Source of the DNA: Bradysia coprophila
Lineage: Eukaryota; Arthropoda; Insecta; Diptera; Sciaridae
NCBI RefSeq assembly: GCF_014529535.1
Contig: NW_023503456.1
Coordinates: 1,810,133-1,874,132, forward strand
Direction: 5' to 3'
Length of the DNA: 64,000 bases
The position numbers and the translations under genes are program-made. This document shows, one piece after another, positions 20,550 to 29,762 of this stretch. Numbering within the stretch: position 1 is the first letter of the stretch; each line of letters begins with the position of its first letter. The notes under the pieces were generated by a model that saw only the letters and a list, made by a program, of their open reading frames with translations, had not been told where the DNA came from and searched no databases.

Positions 20550-20694
20550 AACCGAATCAAATAGCAACGTGTTAAAAGAAATACAAGAATGCATGATTTC
20601 CATCGTCATCTACACTTTAGCATTCTTTTTTATAGCTGCTGTACTGGTGGTAATAGTCAATATCATTACAAAGAAAAATAAAAATACAAATTGA
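20545..20694 (+). CDS. Second small membrane ORF of element 2
   Basis: This 49-residue ORF begins METESNSNVLKEIQE, then has a long hydrophobic span (about residues 17-41) and ends with a short basic/Asn tail (TKKNKNTN). Its layout repeats that of the first small ORF (polar start, one span, basic end), but it has no myristoylation motif. I found no counterpart in element 1. It is short, so coding status is uncertain. Confidence 0.4.
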   Translation: METESNSNVLKEIQECMISIVIYTLAFFFIAAVLVVIVNIITKKNKNTN

Positions 20695-21403
20695 CTATAG
20701 TTGGTGAGTTACACTTAAACATTTTTTTTAATTGATCGAAGGAAAATTTTTATATAAAATATTTACTCGCCATATTTCGCGAAATTTCAATCAGTTCAAA
20801 AACGTAACAGTTCACATAGTAGAAATATATTGCAAGTTATTCAGCTACAAGTTAATTATGAAAAATATTTTGCCAACGTGACAAGAAAGAAAAAAAAATA
20901 ATATAAAATGTTTGTTAATTCCAAAGAAAATAAATTTTTGTGTCAACTCAGTGAAAATAAAATAAAACAATTTAAAATGAATGTCCGTTGCATATTGCTG
21001 AGGTAAAGAATTCTTTTAAATTTAAAATTTTTAATAAATGAATTAATTGAAAGTTATCAAATATTTTGTCAATTACACAAATATTCTGTCAATTTAGTAA
21101 AAATAAAAAATAAAATAAATAAAAAAAAAAAATAAAGAAAATAAAACAAAGAAAAAGAACATATCCAATTTAAAATGAATTTCAGTTAATTTTTGATGAC
21201 GTTGTGAATTCTTTTAATAAATAAATTAATCGAAAGTTATTAAATATTTTGTCAATTTGGTAAGAAGAGAAAAAAAAAAACCCAAGTAAAATAAAATAAA
21301 CAATTTGAAATGAGTTTCCGCCGAATTTTGATGAGTCTGATAATTCTTTTGTAAATTTTATTTCGGGATTAAATATTGAATATGGAACTTTTTATTGATT
21401 TTA
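20695..21403 (+). other. AT-rich leader before gag of element 2
   Basis: These 700 bp are extremely AT-rich. They contain loosely repeated blocks ('attttgtcaatt', 'aaataaaataaa', 'aatttaaaatga' and 'gatga') at roughly 120 bp spacing and no ORF. A short overlapping ORF starts at ATG 21382, just before the gag start. Confidence 0.5.
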
Positions 21404-22696
21404 ATGGATGACTTAATAAAATTTTACAGATTATTGAAAGAAGATTTCTTAAGAGCAACGAAAAGAATATTAAAAGAGGAAGTACCAAAACAAGAAACAA
21501 CGTTAGAAGACGCTAGGATTGACATTATCACTACATTTAACAAAATAGTTCAATTCTATATTGACCATTGGAACAAGTTTTCCGAAAAAGACCAAGATAC
21601 GTTGCTTGAGAAATTTGAGACTAATAAAAACAAGTTGATAGATTGCTTTAAAGTGTTGAATGTAATTGCTGATCCAAATACAATTACATACAATCAATTA
21701 CTAGTAGAGTCGGAGCTCAAAAGGCAAATTAATTCTAATCCCAATTCAAGATCTGATCCAAATCAAACTAACGAGTCTGGACCAGATTACAGTCACAAGA
21801 TGTCTGCCGAAGAAAATTTTCTCAAATTATGTGGGTCTACCATAAACAAACCTTACGATGGAGATCCATTGTCACTTAACAGCTTTGTGGACTCTCTGAA
21901 TTTGTTGAACAAAATGGCAAAGTCTGATGCTTTGAAGGAGATCTTGATTGAATTTGCGCTTACTAAATTGATGGGAACTGTTCGAGATGGAATAGTGGGT
22001 ACACCGGGAACTGTGAATGAAATTATAGACGCAGTGAAAGCAGTAGTTAAACCAGAGAGCTCAAAAGTAGTTGAAGGAAAATTTCATGCATTGAGATTAG
22101 ATCGTACGCCTGTACAAAACTTTTGTGACAAATCTAATGAATTAGCAGAACGTTTTCGCAGAGCACTCATTTTAGAGGGAATACCCCCAGAAAGAGCTGA
22201 AATTATGACTGTTGATAAAACAGTAGAAGTCTGCCGCTTGAACGCTAAATCCGATTTGATTAAGTCAGTGTTAGCATCTACTCCGTTTACCGATCATAAG
22301 GAGGTTGTTTCTAAGTTTATTTGTGAAATAAGTTCTCAACGACAAGAGAAACAAGTTCTTTCATACAGGGCTCAACGAGGAAATCCTAATAATTATAGAG
22401 GCCGTGGTAGAAATCGAGGTAATGGATATTCTCGAGGTAACAATCGTGGCGATCAAGTAAATTCTCAGACGTTCTACAATTCGAACAGGAATGACAATTC
22501 TAATAATAACTATTACCGGAGAAATAATAGATATAATGGTAGAAGTAGAGGCACCTCTAATAGAGGGTACCGCTCTAACAATTTTAATAATTCTAGTTAT
22601 CCTGTCAGATATTTGGGAAACGAGGAAGCCCCCCAATGGGGACTGGGGGGGGAAAGCCAGGAAATAGTCCCTCAACGACTGGCAATAACAAATTGA
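21404..22696 (+). CDS. Gag polyprotein of element 2
   Basis: The ORF gives 430 residues from ATG 21404; the frame opens slightly earlier with TTG. It aligns with the gag of element 1: matching blocks include the AEEFL/AEENFL region, KPE(T/S)SKVV and KQEKQVL. The C-terminus from about residue 325 is rich in Arg, Gly and Asn (RGRGRNRG, NNYYRRNNRY) and has no CCHC knuckle. It overlaps pol in the -1 frame over 22645-22696. Confidence 0.88.
   Translation: MDDLIKFYRLLKEDFLRATKRILKEEVPKQETTLEDARIDIITTFNKIVQFYIDHWNKFSEKDQDTLLEKFETNKNKLIDCFKVLNVIADPNTITYNQLLVESELKRQINSNPNSRSDPNQTNESGPDYSHKMSAEENFLKLCGSTINKPYDGDPLSLNSFVDSLNLLNKMAKSDALKEILIEFALTKLMGTVRDGIVGTPGTVNEIIDAVKAVVKPESSKVVEGKFHALRLDRTPVQNFCDKSNELAERFRRALILEGIPPERAEIMTVDKTVEVCRLNAKSDLIKSVLASTPFTDHKEVVSKFICEISSQRQEKQVLSYRAQRGNPNNYRGRGRNRGNGYSRGNNRGDQVNSQTFYNSNRNDNSNNNYYRRNNRYNGRSRGTSNRGYRSNNFNNSSYPVRYLGNEEAPQWGLGGESQEIVPQRLAITN
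22645..22652 (+). promoter_or_regulatory. Candidate -1 ribosomal frameshift site (G8 run) between gag and pol
   Basis: In the gag frame the run reads CTG GGG GGG GAA, giving a G|GGG|GGG heptamer of the X-XXY-YYZ form. A -1 shift there enters the pol frame, which is open from this point. Element 1 has a shorter G5 run at the same place. Confidence 0.55.
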
Positions 22697-24414
22697 AAAC
22701 AGTGTATTCTCTTAATTCAAATTTTTCCGATTTCGTCATCTTATTTTCTAAATTAAATTACGAAGGCTCCACAATGTTAGTTGATACTCAAGCCGGAATT
22801 TCTCTTATAAAAATTTCTTCGATAAAAAATTATTTTAACGTGGCTAAGCGTATGAATGTAAATGATATAATCAGCATTAAAGGATTTACTAATGAAATAA
22901 TATTATCCTTAGGAACGATATGCGTTGATTTTTATGTTGATAACGAAATTGTGCCAGCATTACTCCATGTAGTGCCAGATGATTTCGACATCCCTTCAGA
23001 TGGGATTATTGGGAAGGATTTCCTTCATTTTTACAAATGTAGCATTGACCTGAATAAGATGACTCTTAATATTAATTTGAATGGCTACATTCTACCAATT
23101 CCACTACTGGAAGGCCCTGAAGATGATGTGATGGTTTTACCAGCGCGTAGTGAAGTAGTTCGTTCAATTAAATTATCTTCTGTAGGAGATGTACTGGTAT
23201 TAGACCAAGAAATTGAAGAGGGTGTTTTGGTACCACGAACAATTGTATCATCATCAAATCCTTTAATACGGATACTGAACGTTAACACCTCCTACAGAGC
23301 AGTTAAAAAAAGTAGTTTCATTGAAACAGAGCCGCTTTCTAAATACGACATAGTCGATCTAAAACAAGCCAGCTCAAAAGAAAACAGAAAAACACAACTT
23401 TTTGAAAAACTCAGAAAGAATACAAACCCCTTATATAGGTCGAAAATGCAAAAACTGTGGGACAAATATCCTGACATTTTCACTTTAGATTCTGATAAAC
23501 TGACAGTTAACAATTTTTACAAGCAAGAATTAAGAGTTGTTGATACAGAACCAGTTTATATAAAAAATTATAGGTTACCACACTCACAGAAAGAAGAAAT
23601 AAATAAGCAGATCAAAAAATTTCTAGATAGCAATCTCATTGAACCTAGCCGTTCAAATTACAATAGTCCCATAATACTTGTCCCTAAGCCACCTCTCAAT
23701 GGTGAGAAGAGATGGAGGCTCTGTGTTGATTACCGCATGGTTAATAAAAAACTTATTGCGGATAAATTTCCATTGCCTAGGATAGAAGACATCCTTGATA
23801 ATTTGGGCCGTGCAAAGTTCTTTTCAATTTTAGACCTCTACGGAGGATTCCATCAAGTTCCTTTGGAGGAAACTTCAAGAGACATAACGTCATTTAGCAC
23901 GGATAATGGGTCATACCGGTGGAAAGTTCTACCCTTCGGGCTGAACGTATCTCCAAATTCATTCAGTAGAATGATGTCTCTAGCATTCTCAGGAGTGTCA
24001 CCATTGCAATGGTTCCTCTATATTGATGACATAGTAGTAGTCGGATGCTCAGAAAAGCACCACATGAAGAACCTCGAGTCAGCTTTTCAAGTTTGTGAAA
24101 AATACAACCTAAAACTGCATCCTGATAAATGTAAATTTTTTAAAACTGAAGTAACTTATTTGGGTCACATGTGCACTGATCATGGGATATATCCTGACCC
24201 GTCCAAAACCGAGGCAGTTCAGAAATATCCAGCCCCACAAGACAAAGATGCTGTAAAGCGTTTCGTCGCATTTATGAATTACTATCGTAAATTCATTCCG
24301 AATTTTGCTGCACTGGCAAAACCCTTGAATAACCTGGGACGGAAACGTACAGATTTCCATTGGACCAAAGAGTGTCAGGTTTCCTTTTCGTATGTAAGCC
24401 TGAGTAGTGCCTGA
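22645..24414 (+). pseudogene. Truncated Pol of element 2 (protease and reverse transcriptase only)
   Basis: The -1 frame after gag encodes the protease with VDTQAG (again DTQA in place of DTGA). The reverse transcriptase follows, with RWRLCVDYR, LPFGLNVSPNSF and the catalytic YIDD (about 24020), and then the connection ending FHWTKECQ. Homology to element 1 stops at about 24378; the last 12 residues to 24414 are unrelated. RNase H and integrase are missing, so the product could not complete transposition. No internal stop is seen before the break. Confidence 0.88.
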
Positions 24415-25019
24415 AAAAGCATTTCTCAGTGAGAAATTCTCATTCGGTTGGAAACATCACAGTCTAGTGACGAAAACAACCCAATTTCACAACTTGTTGT
24501 AAAACGAAAATAAACGAAAATTTGTTGATTGGACAAAAAACGTTTTTATTTTAAATTTGATAAATTACCTTAAAAAAATACATTGAAAAATAGAAAGTTT
24601 TGTACAATTTTCTCTTCTTCTTCTTATCATTACGTAGCAATGTAATTCACAATTTCGTATATTTACGCGCGCTTAAGTGTTTTTTGAAACATTTTACAAT
24701 TAGCCACATCAATTTTACAGTTCATGCAGACTGTGCAGTTTCGTTTTACGGAATAAGACAAAAAAAATGAGACAAACGAATTTTATAGAATTCGCTTCAG
24801 TTCGAACAGTCTTCATCTTTCGTAAATAATATAAGTGAAAGCTGAACATTTCTATTATGGCCACAATCAATCAGAGTTATAAATATTAACAAGAACGAAC
24901 AGAAATTGTGTGGGAGCATCACTGTGGTCTCAGTTCAAAAATGAAGAAGTGACATTTATACGACAAAGTGTTCACGGTCTGTAAATTTCTGCTCGTTCGT
25001 TTTGTAAAAAAAAAATTGT
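24379..25019. other. Intergenic, no gene seen
   Basis: This is AT-rich unique-looking sequence. The only structure I see is a short hairpin 'catttctcagtgagaaattc' at about 24420. Confidence 0.4.
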
Positions 25020-25097
25020 CAAAAAATGATAACAGATGGCGTTGCTGCTGCCTCACCAATGAGGCGACAGTAACGCCATCTGTTATCATTTCATTTG
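25020..25097. mobile_element. MITE related to the hAT-type elements
   Basis: This 78 bp hairpin has AAATGATAACAGATGGCGTT mirrored at its other end. It is a close relative of the MITE at 17269-17338. The 8 bp flanks do not match clearly, so the ends are uncertain. Confidence 0.6.
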
Positions 25098-25264
25098 ATT
25101 TTGCAGGTCAGCAGAATAAAATCGATTCAATCACATTCTCATGAAACTGTCTGTAAACCTTTCCCCTGCTCTCAAAAGACTTCGTACATTAGTAACGTAC
25201 ACACTCAGACCGGGCAACTAAGAAAATTAATTACAGTCAGAGGCAGTGAAATTTCAGCATGAAT

Positions 25265-25705
25265 TTGCCTCAGCTGTTTTTCAGATGCAATTAAAACTGT
25301 TTATACGGCTCAGCTTATGCTACAACAGTTAAGTGAAGAGGCAAGCAAAGTTGGCCTCAAGATGAACTTATCGAAAACAAAAGTCATGACCAACATCGGG
25401 GGCGATAGAGAAATCAAAATTGGTGACACTTGTCTGTCATTGAACGAGTCGACAGCTACGTATATCTAGGACATAAACTGAAGTTAGGTCTGGACAACCA
25501 GACTGCAGAAATAAGACGTAGGATTGGTCTTGCATGGGCAGCGTTCGGAAAACTCAGACTCATTTTCAAAAGCAAAATGAATAAAAGTCTGAAACGCAAA
25601 GTTTTCGACACTTGTTGACGGACAAACAGAATTAAGAATATTGCAGAGGCCTATATCCAACAGTGGATAGAAACAGGCTGAAAAAGAAGAAGAAGAAGAA
25701 GAAGA
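25265..25705 (+). pseudogene. RTE-type LINE 3' fragment with (AAG)n tail
   Basis: The plus strand translates to GLKMNLSKTKVM, then VDSYVYLGHKLKLG and IGLAWAAFGKLR, all typical of RTE reverse transcriptases. It jumps to a C-terminal AEAYIQQWIETG with a stop, followed by an (AAG)n tail. A frameshift near 25440 and an internal deletion after 25615 make it dead. Confidence 0.8.
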
Positions 25706-25823
25706 TACGGCTGAAACTGATACACACGTTGTAGTGGTAAATTTGCAGAAGAAAATTCATGCTGAAATGTCATTGCCTCTAACTGTACGTACACTGAATT
25801 ATCGAAGCTATCTGCCATTTATA

Positions 25824-25962
25824 GGGAACGTCAGATTGTTTGAACAGAAACGGAATGTCCAACACAAACGGAAACAATTTTTCTTTGGGACAATGTACAT
25901 TTGCCAAAGAAAAATCGTTTGTGTTGGACATTCCGTATCGGTTCGAACAATCTGACGTTACC
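25824..25962. mobile_element. MITE with TA target duplication
   Basis: Inverted ends GG(G/T)AACGTCAGATTGTT.GAAC with arms of about 55 bp are flanked by TA on both sides. This suggests a Tc1/mariner-type element. The same end opens the element at 54648. Confidence 0.75.
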
Positions 25963-25967
25963 TAATG

Positions 25968-26400
25968 AGAATGTCAGATTTTCTGAACAGAAAATTCAAA
26001 TGAAAACGGAAAGGGCAAGTTTGACAGATTCACCGAAAAATGTTTAAATTCTAATCTCAGGGACTTCAATTAAACAAAGTGTTATTGTGTAACGCACGAT
26101 CTCAGGAGTCCGGTAAACTAATTGTTTTCTCAATCAGGCCAATATTTTCCGAGCGATAAGACTTTGATATCAAAGTCTTGCAAACGTGTCACATTTTCAA
26201 ATGTTTATCGCTCGGCACATATTGGCCCGATTCAGAAAACAATTACTTTCTCTGTTTCATCAGCTCCACAATGGCATTTTGTTTAATTAAAATCCTTGGA
26301 GTCAGAATTTAATCATTTTTCGGCGAATCTGTCAAACTTGCCCCTTCCGTTTGTGTTTTCGTTTGGATTTTTTGTTCAGAAAATCTGACGTCCTCCAATA
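25968..26400. repeat. Foldback of about 430 bp
   Basis: The arms of about 200 bp share 'gtcagattttctgaaca', 'gggcaagtttgacagattc', 'cagagt'-less spacers and 'cgagcgataa'. A second copy lies at 54648-55329, where a hAT MITE has inserted. Confidence 0.75.
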
Positions 26401-26989
26401 GTAGGATTCACAGACAGTTTTATCGAAATATTCTGCTTCCACCTGACAGTCGTGTCGGTTTATATTTGTTAAAATTGGAAATAGATGGATTGCATTTGGT
26501 TTGATTGGTTTCGTCTCTCTCTTCTTCCTTCGTCTTTCACTGGCTTTAAAAAGTATTAATACATTTTGTTTCGCTTATAATATTTTACATTTTCACACTT
26601 AATAAACATCAATAATATAAATGAAAAAAGCATCTGAATCGGCACGAATATAACAATGCATCTCTCTGAGATCTGGCCAAACGACAAACTATGTGGTGAT
26701 GTTAATTTAGTACTTGCCGAGATTTCTTGAGCTTGAACCTAAATGTAGGGTAAATTTCCCCTAATGGCTAGCGAAATCAGCTTAAACCGACTCCAGTTAC
26801 ACGTAATTAATGTAAGAATTAAGAATTGCTGCAAATAGCTTAAGCCACTTATTTATGAAGAATGTATAACAATACCACTCATCCTGAAGGAACGGGCACT
26901 TGAAGATGGATTATAAATTGAATTATTTTTCGTAGAGTGACGTTGCTGCCAACAAAATGTCGTAACAGATACTTGTTGTGAGGCTGGTA
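26401..26989. other. Intergenic, nothing recognised
   Basis: No ORF, palindrome or repeat match was noticed in this stretch. Confidence 0.4.
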
Positions 26990-27495
26990 TGGCGAGTATG
27001 GTATCGTTGTAAAGCTTAGACTGCAGGCTGATCAGGCATTATTGTTTTGTTGCAGACAGGGTCAACCTGTGTATTACAGACGAGTTCAAGTTTCGCCGAG
27101 GATGGTGAAAATAAAAATTTTCAAATATTTTACAATTCAGACAAATTTTGTAAAATCCATTCTCGGCTTTTAATAGCGCATGGGATCCTCTACCAATATC
27201 GCCATTCAAAGAGTTTCAAACTTTCTTCGTCTTGGACATAGCACCATTCAAAGATGACGAATTTTCGACTTTAGCTGGCTGTAGCTACGTGGTCAAGTTG
27301 TCGAGGGGAGCCATTTCTATCCGTTGCGATAACAATCTGTATTCAAATTGACACGTCGGTCCCGCACGGCCATGAGTGCCGGTTCTCCGAAAGGGCTGGA
27401 AAATTTTGCGAACTGAATGTGGTTCCTTATAGTACTCGAGTCCCTCAATAAGAATATTTGAAAAAAATCAGAGGTGGTGTCGCGACTCTATTTCA
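26990..27495 (+). repeat. Dispersed repeat C (inverted copy at 36885-37465)
   Basis: Long shared blocks, for example 'gactgcaggctgatcaggca', 'ggctgtagctacgtggtcaa' and 'cgcacggccatgagtgccgg', recur in reverse order at 36885-37465. I see no coding potential. Confidence 0.75.
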
Positions 27496-27643
27496 GTTTT
27501 GTTCACTGATCCAAAACCGATCAGGTTCGGGAATGGCCACTTTTTGGGAATTTTTATTTTGAAAATTCCTAAAATCTGAAAACGTTCAAGTAAATATCTG
27601 GTTCGAGGCAATAAATCAGGCCTATAACTACTGATCGACAAAC

Positions 27644-28146
27644 CAGATTTTCCTAAAAAATATTAAATACTTTCGGATTCGTCTCGTCAATACCTTTCAT
27701 TTGCCATATCCCACACGATTTTTGATCGATAATTCGATTTTGATAATATCCCAAAAATATGCTTGAAAAACCAGAACACAAAACAAAACAAGAACACTGT
27801 TTCGGCAACTCGCTGTTTTGGAGTACTTCCGTTGAACATGCTAATACGCCCCGACTGTTTTGAGACCCAACATAAAAAAATCTCAGTTTTACGTTGTTAA
27901 CCTCTGTTTTGCGTGTCCACCTAACTTCAGTCCGGTGGTTCAGATCGTTGACCGCTTGCTTCATAAGCAAGAGGTCTCGGGCTCGAATCTCATTTTATTT
28001 CCAAATTTCAATTTGATTTCTCATACTTTGCATCTTCAATTTCAAAAATATTTTTGGATGTTTTCGCTCAAAAAAGGTGTGCCATATGTCAAATGAAAGG
28101 TATTGACGATAATGACGAGTCCGAAAATATTTATTTTTTAGGAAAA
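27644..28146. repeat. Foldback with a tRNA-like segment in its loop
   Basis: The arms 27644-27713 and about 28075-28146 share 'gtcaatacctttcatttg' and 'ttcggattcgtc'-like blocks in opposite orientation. The tRNA-like sequence at 27920-27990 lies between them. Confidence 0.55.
27920..27990 (+). ncRNA. tRNA-like (Pol III box A/B) segment, SINE head or tRNA relic
   Basis: The segment TGGTTCAGATCG resembles box A. CTTGCTTCATAAGCAAG forms a perfect five-base anticodon stem with loop TTCATAA (anticodon CAT). GGCTCGAATCT resembles box B. The acceptor stem does not pair, so this is not a working tRNA gene. Confidence 0.45.
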
Positions 28147-28307
28147 TGGGGTTTGTGTGCAACAGTAGCTAATGGCGAGAAAGCAAGAAAAACTGAATTT
28201 TTTCCTCCTTTTCCTATTCTCCCGCACCTCCCGCCGGGTACCGTTTGACATTTTTTTAAAAATTAAGATTGGAATCCGACCTCCCCCGAGTAAAGCCATT
28301 AACAGTC

Positions 28308-29268
28308 AATTCGCCAATTTGTCAGCCAAATTTTCAATTTCTGAAACAAGCTCGCGCCGATATTATTGAGTTATAGATCATTCGATTCGTCGTTTAATTC
28401 TAGCGATGGGGTGTCTGCCATTTTTTCTCAAAAAAATACAGTTTGGGTGTAATGTGTCTACATGTGATGTGATGTCAGAGGGTGGTCAGAACACTTTTTT
28501 AGCAATAACTTGAGGAAGGAGTACCACAAAAAGTTGAAACTTTGTGGGACTGTTGGCCTATCCACGGCCGACCGTTTGAGCCCACTCTGACCTCCGCACG
28601 CGCCACCCATGGCCAGCCATCAGTCAAAGTATGGTCAACTTTCAAATAGTACTGTACCTCTGCAACATCATTGTTCTAATGGGTGAACTACATATTATGG
28701 TAGCTGGCTTCAGCCTCTATCACATATCAAAAATCTACCACAGAAGTTTTGTGTTGCAGGATTTGCGGACCATTTGAAAAAAAGTTGACATTTACGGCTG
28801 GAATAAAAGAGTAAATTCGAACCAAATTTTTGTCCAAAATGTTTTTTTTATTAGTAACGTGTCTGGTGGGGGACAATTCTAGCCCATAGCCGATCGATTC
28901 CGATTAACTTTTTTCGAAAAATAACTATTTTCATACATTTTGCTCATAGTCGGTAAGCCTATGTGACTGTAGGGAAATGGTGTAGCGATGCAGAGTGGGC
29001 TCAAACGGTCGGCCGTGGATTAGGCCAACAATCCTACAAAGTTTCAACTTTTTGTGTCTCTCCTTCCTCCAGTTATTGCTAAAAAAGTGTTCTGACCACC
29101 CTCTGACATCACATCACATGTAGACACATTACACCCAAACTGGACTTTTTTGAGAGAAAATGGCAGACACCCCCTCGCTAGAATTGAACGACGAATCGAA
29201 TGAGCTATAACTCAATAATATCGGCGCGAGCTTGTTTTCCAAGTGGCTGAGAAATTGGCGAATTGACT
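28308..29268. repeat. Foldback B, about 960 bp with roughly 290 bp arms
   Basis: The left arm from 'caattcgccaatttgtcagc' and the right arm ending 'gagaaattggcgaattga' are mirror images. They include 'catcacatgtagacacatta' and 'aaacggtcggccgtgga'. Part of it (about 28500-28900) recurs inverted at 52195-52545. Confidence 0.8.
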
Positions 29269-29762
29269 CTTAAATACTCTCAGAGATGCATTGCCATTTG
29301 TCATTTAACCGTACATGGAATGTGAAGTATATTTCGATTAGAATTATAAAATGCAAAGTTAAGATTTTACGTATGTTAGATTGACTCGCCTCGCCCAATC
29401 CTCATCGTAAATAGATTTTCTCCATTTTTTTTTTCGTTTTAATAAAATTTCAATTTCAATTTGTAGAATGTTGTTGTTTGTATAAAATAAGTAAATAAGC
29501 TGACTCAATTCGGAATACAAAATTGGATTGTAACACAGAGCAGTAAGTTTCTCTAATTAACGTAAAATTGAAGTCTTTCGTTTCATCGTTTTCTAAACAA
29601 AATTCATCTTACGAGGACACACATTCTTGTTTTTAAGTAAACTCAGTTAAAACAAAAAAAAATTAACAAATTCCACAGCCTGGCATCCACCATCCACACA
29701 CTTATGCCATAACAAATCCATTGATATAAATACGTTCCGTTAACTCACTCACAACTCTCTTC
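29269..29762. other. 3' flank of the SLC35C2-like gene, no gene seen
   Basis: AT-rich sequence. No strong minus-strand AATAAA was found within 200 bp of the stop codon. Confidence 0.4.

Larger units (their letters stand above)
19652..24378 (+). mobile_element. Truncated Ty3/gypsy retrotransposon (element 2), related to element 1
   Basis: From left to right it has the 5' LTR (19652-19811), primer site, small membrane ORF, second small ORF, gag, and a pol that stops after the reverse transcriptase. RNase H, integrase and the 3' LTR are absent. Gag and Pol align with element 1 along their length, sharing long identical runs in the RT, so both belong to one lineage but different families. The leader contains a small RTE-type fragment (20311-20390) and a 62 bp duplication. 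The right break, at about 24378, is not a known boundary and looks like a deletion that also removed the rest of repeat L. Confidence 0.88.
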
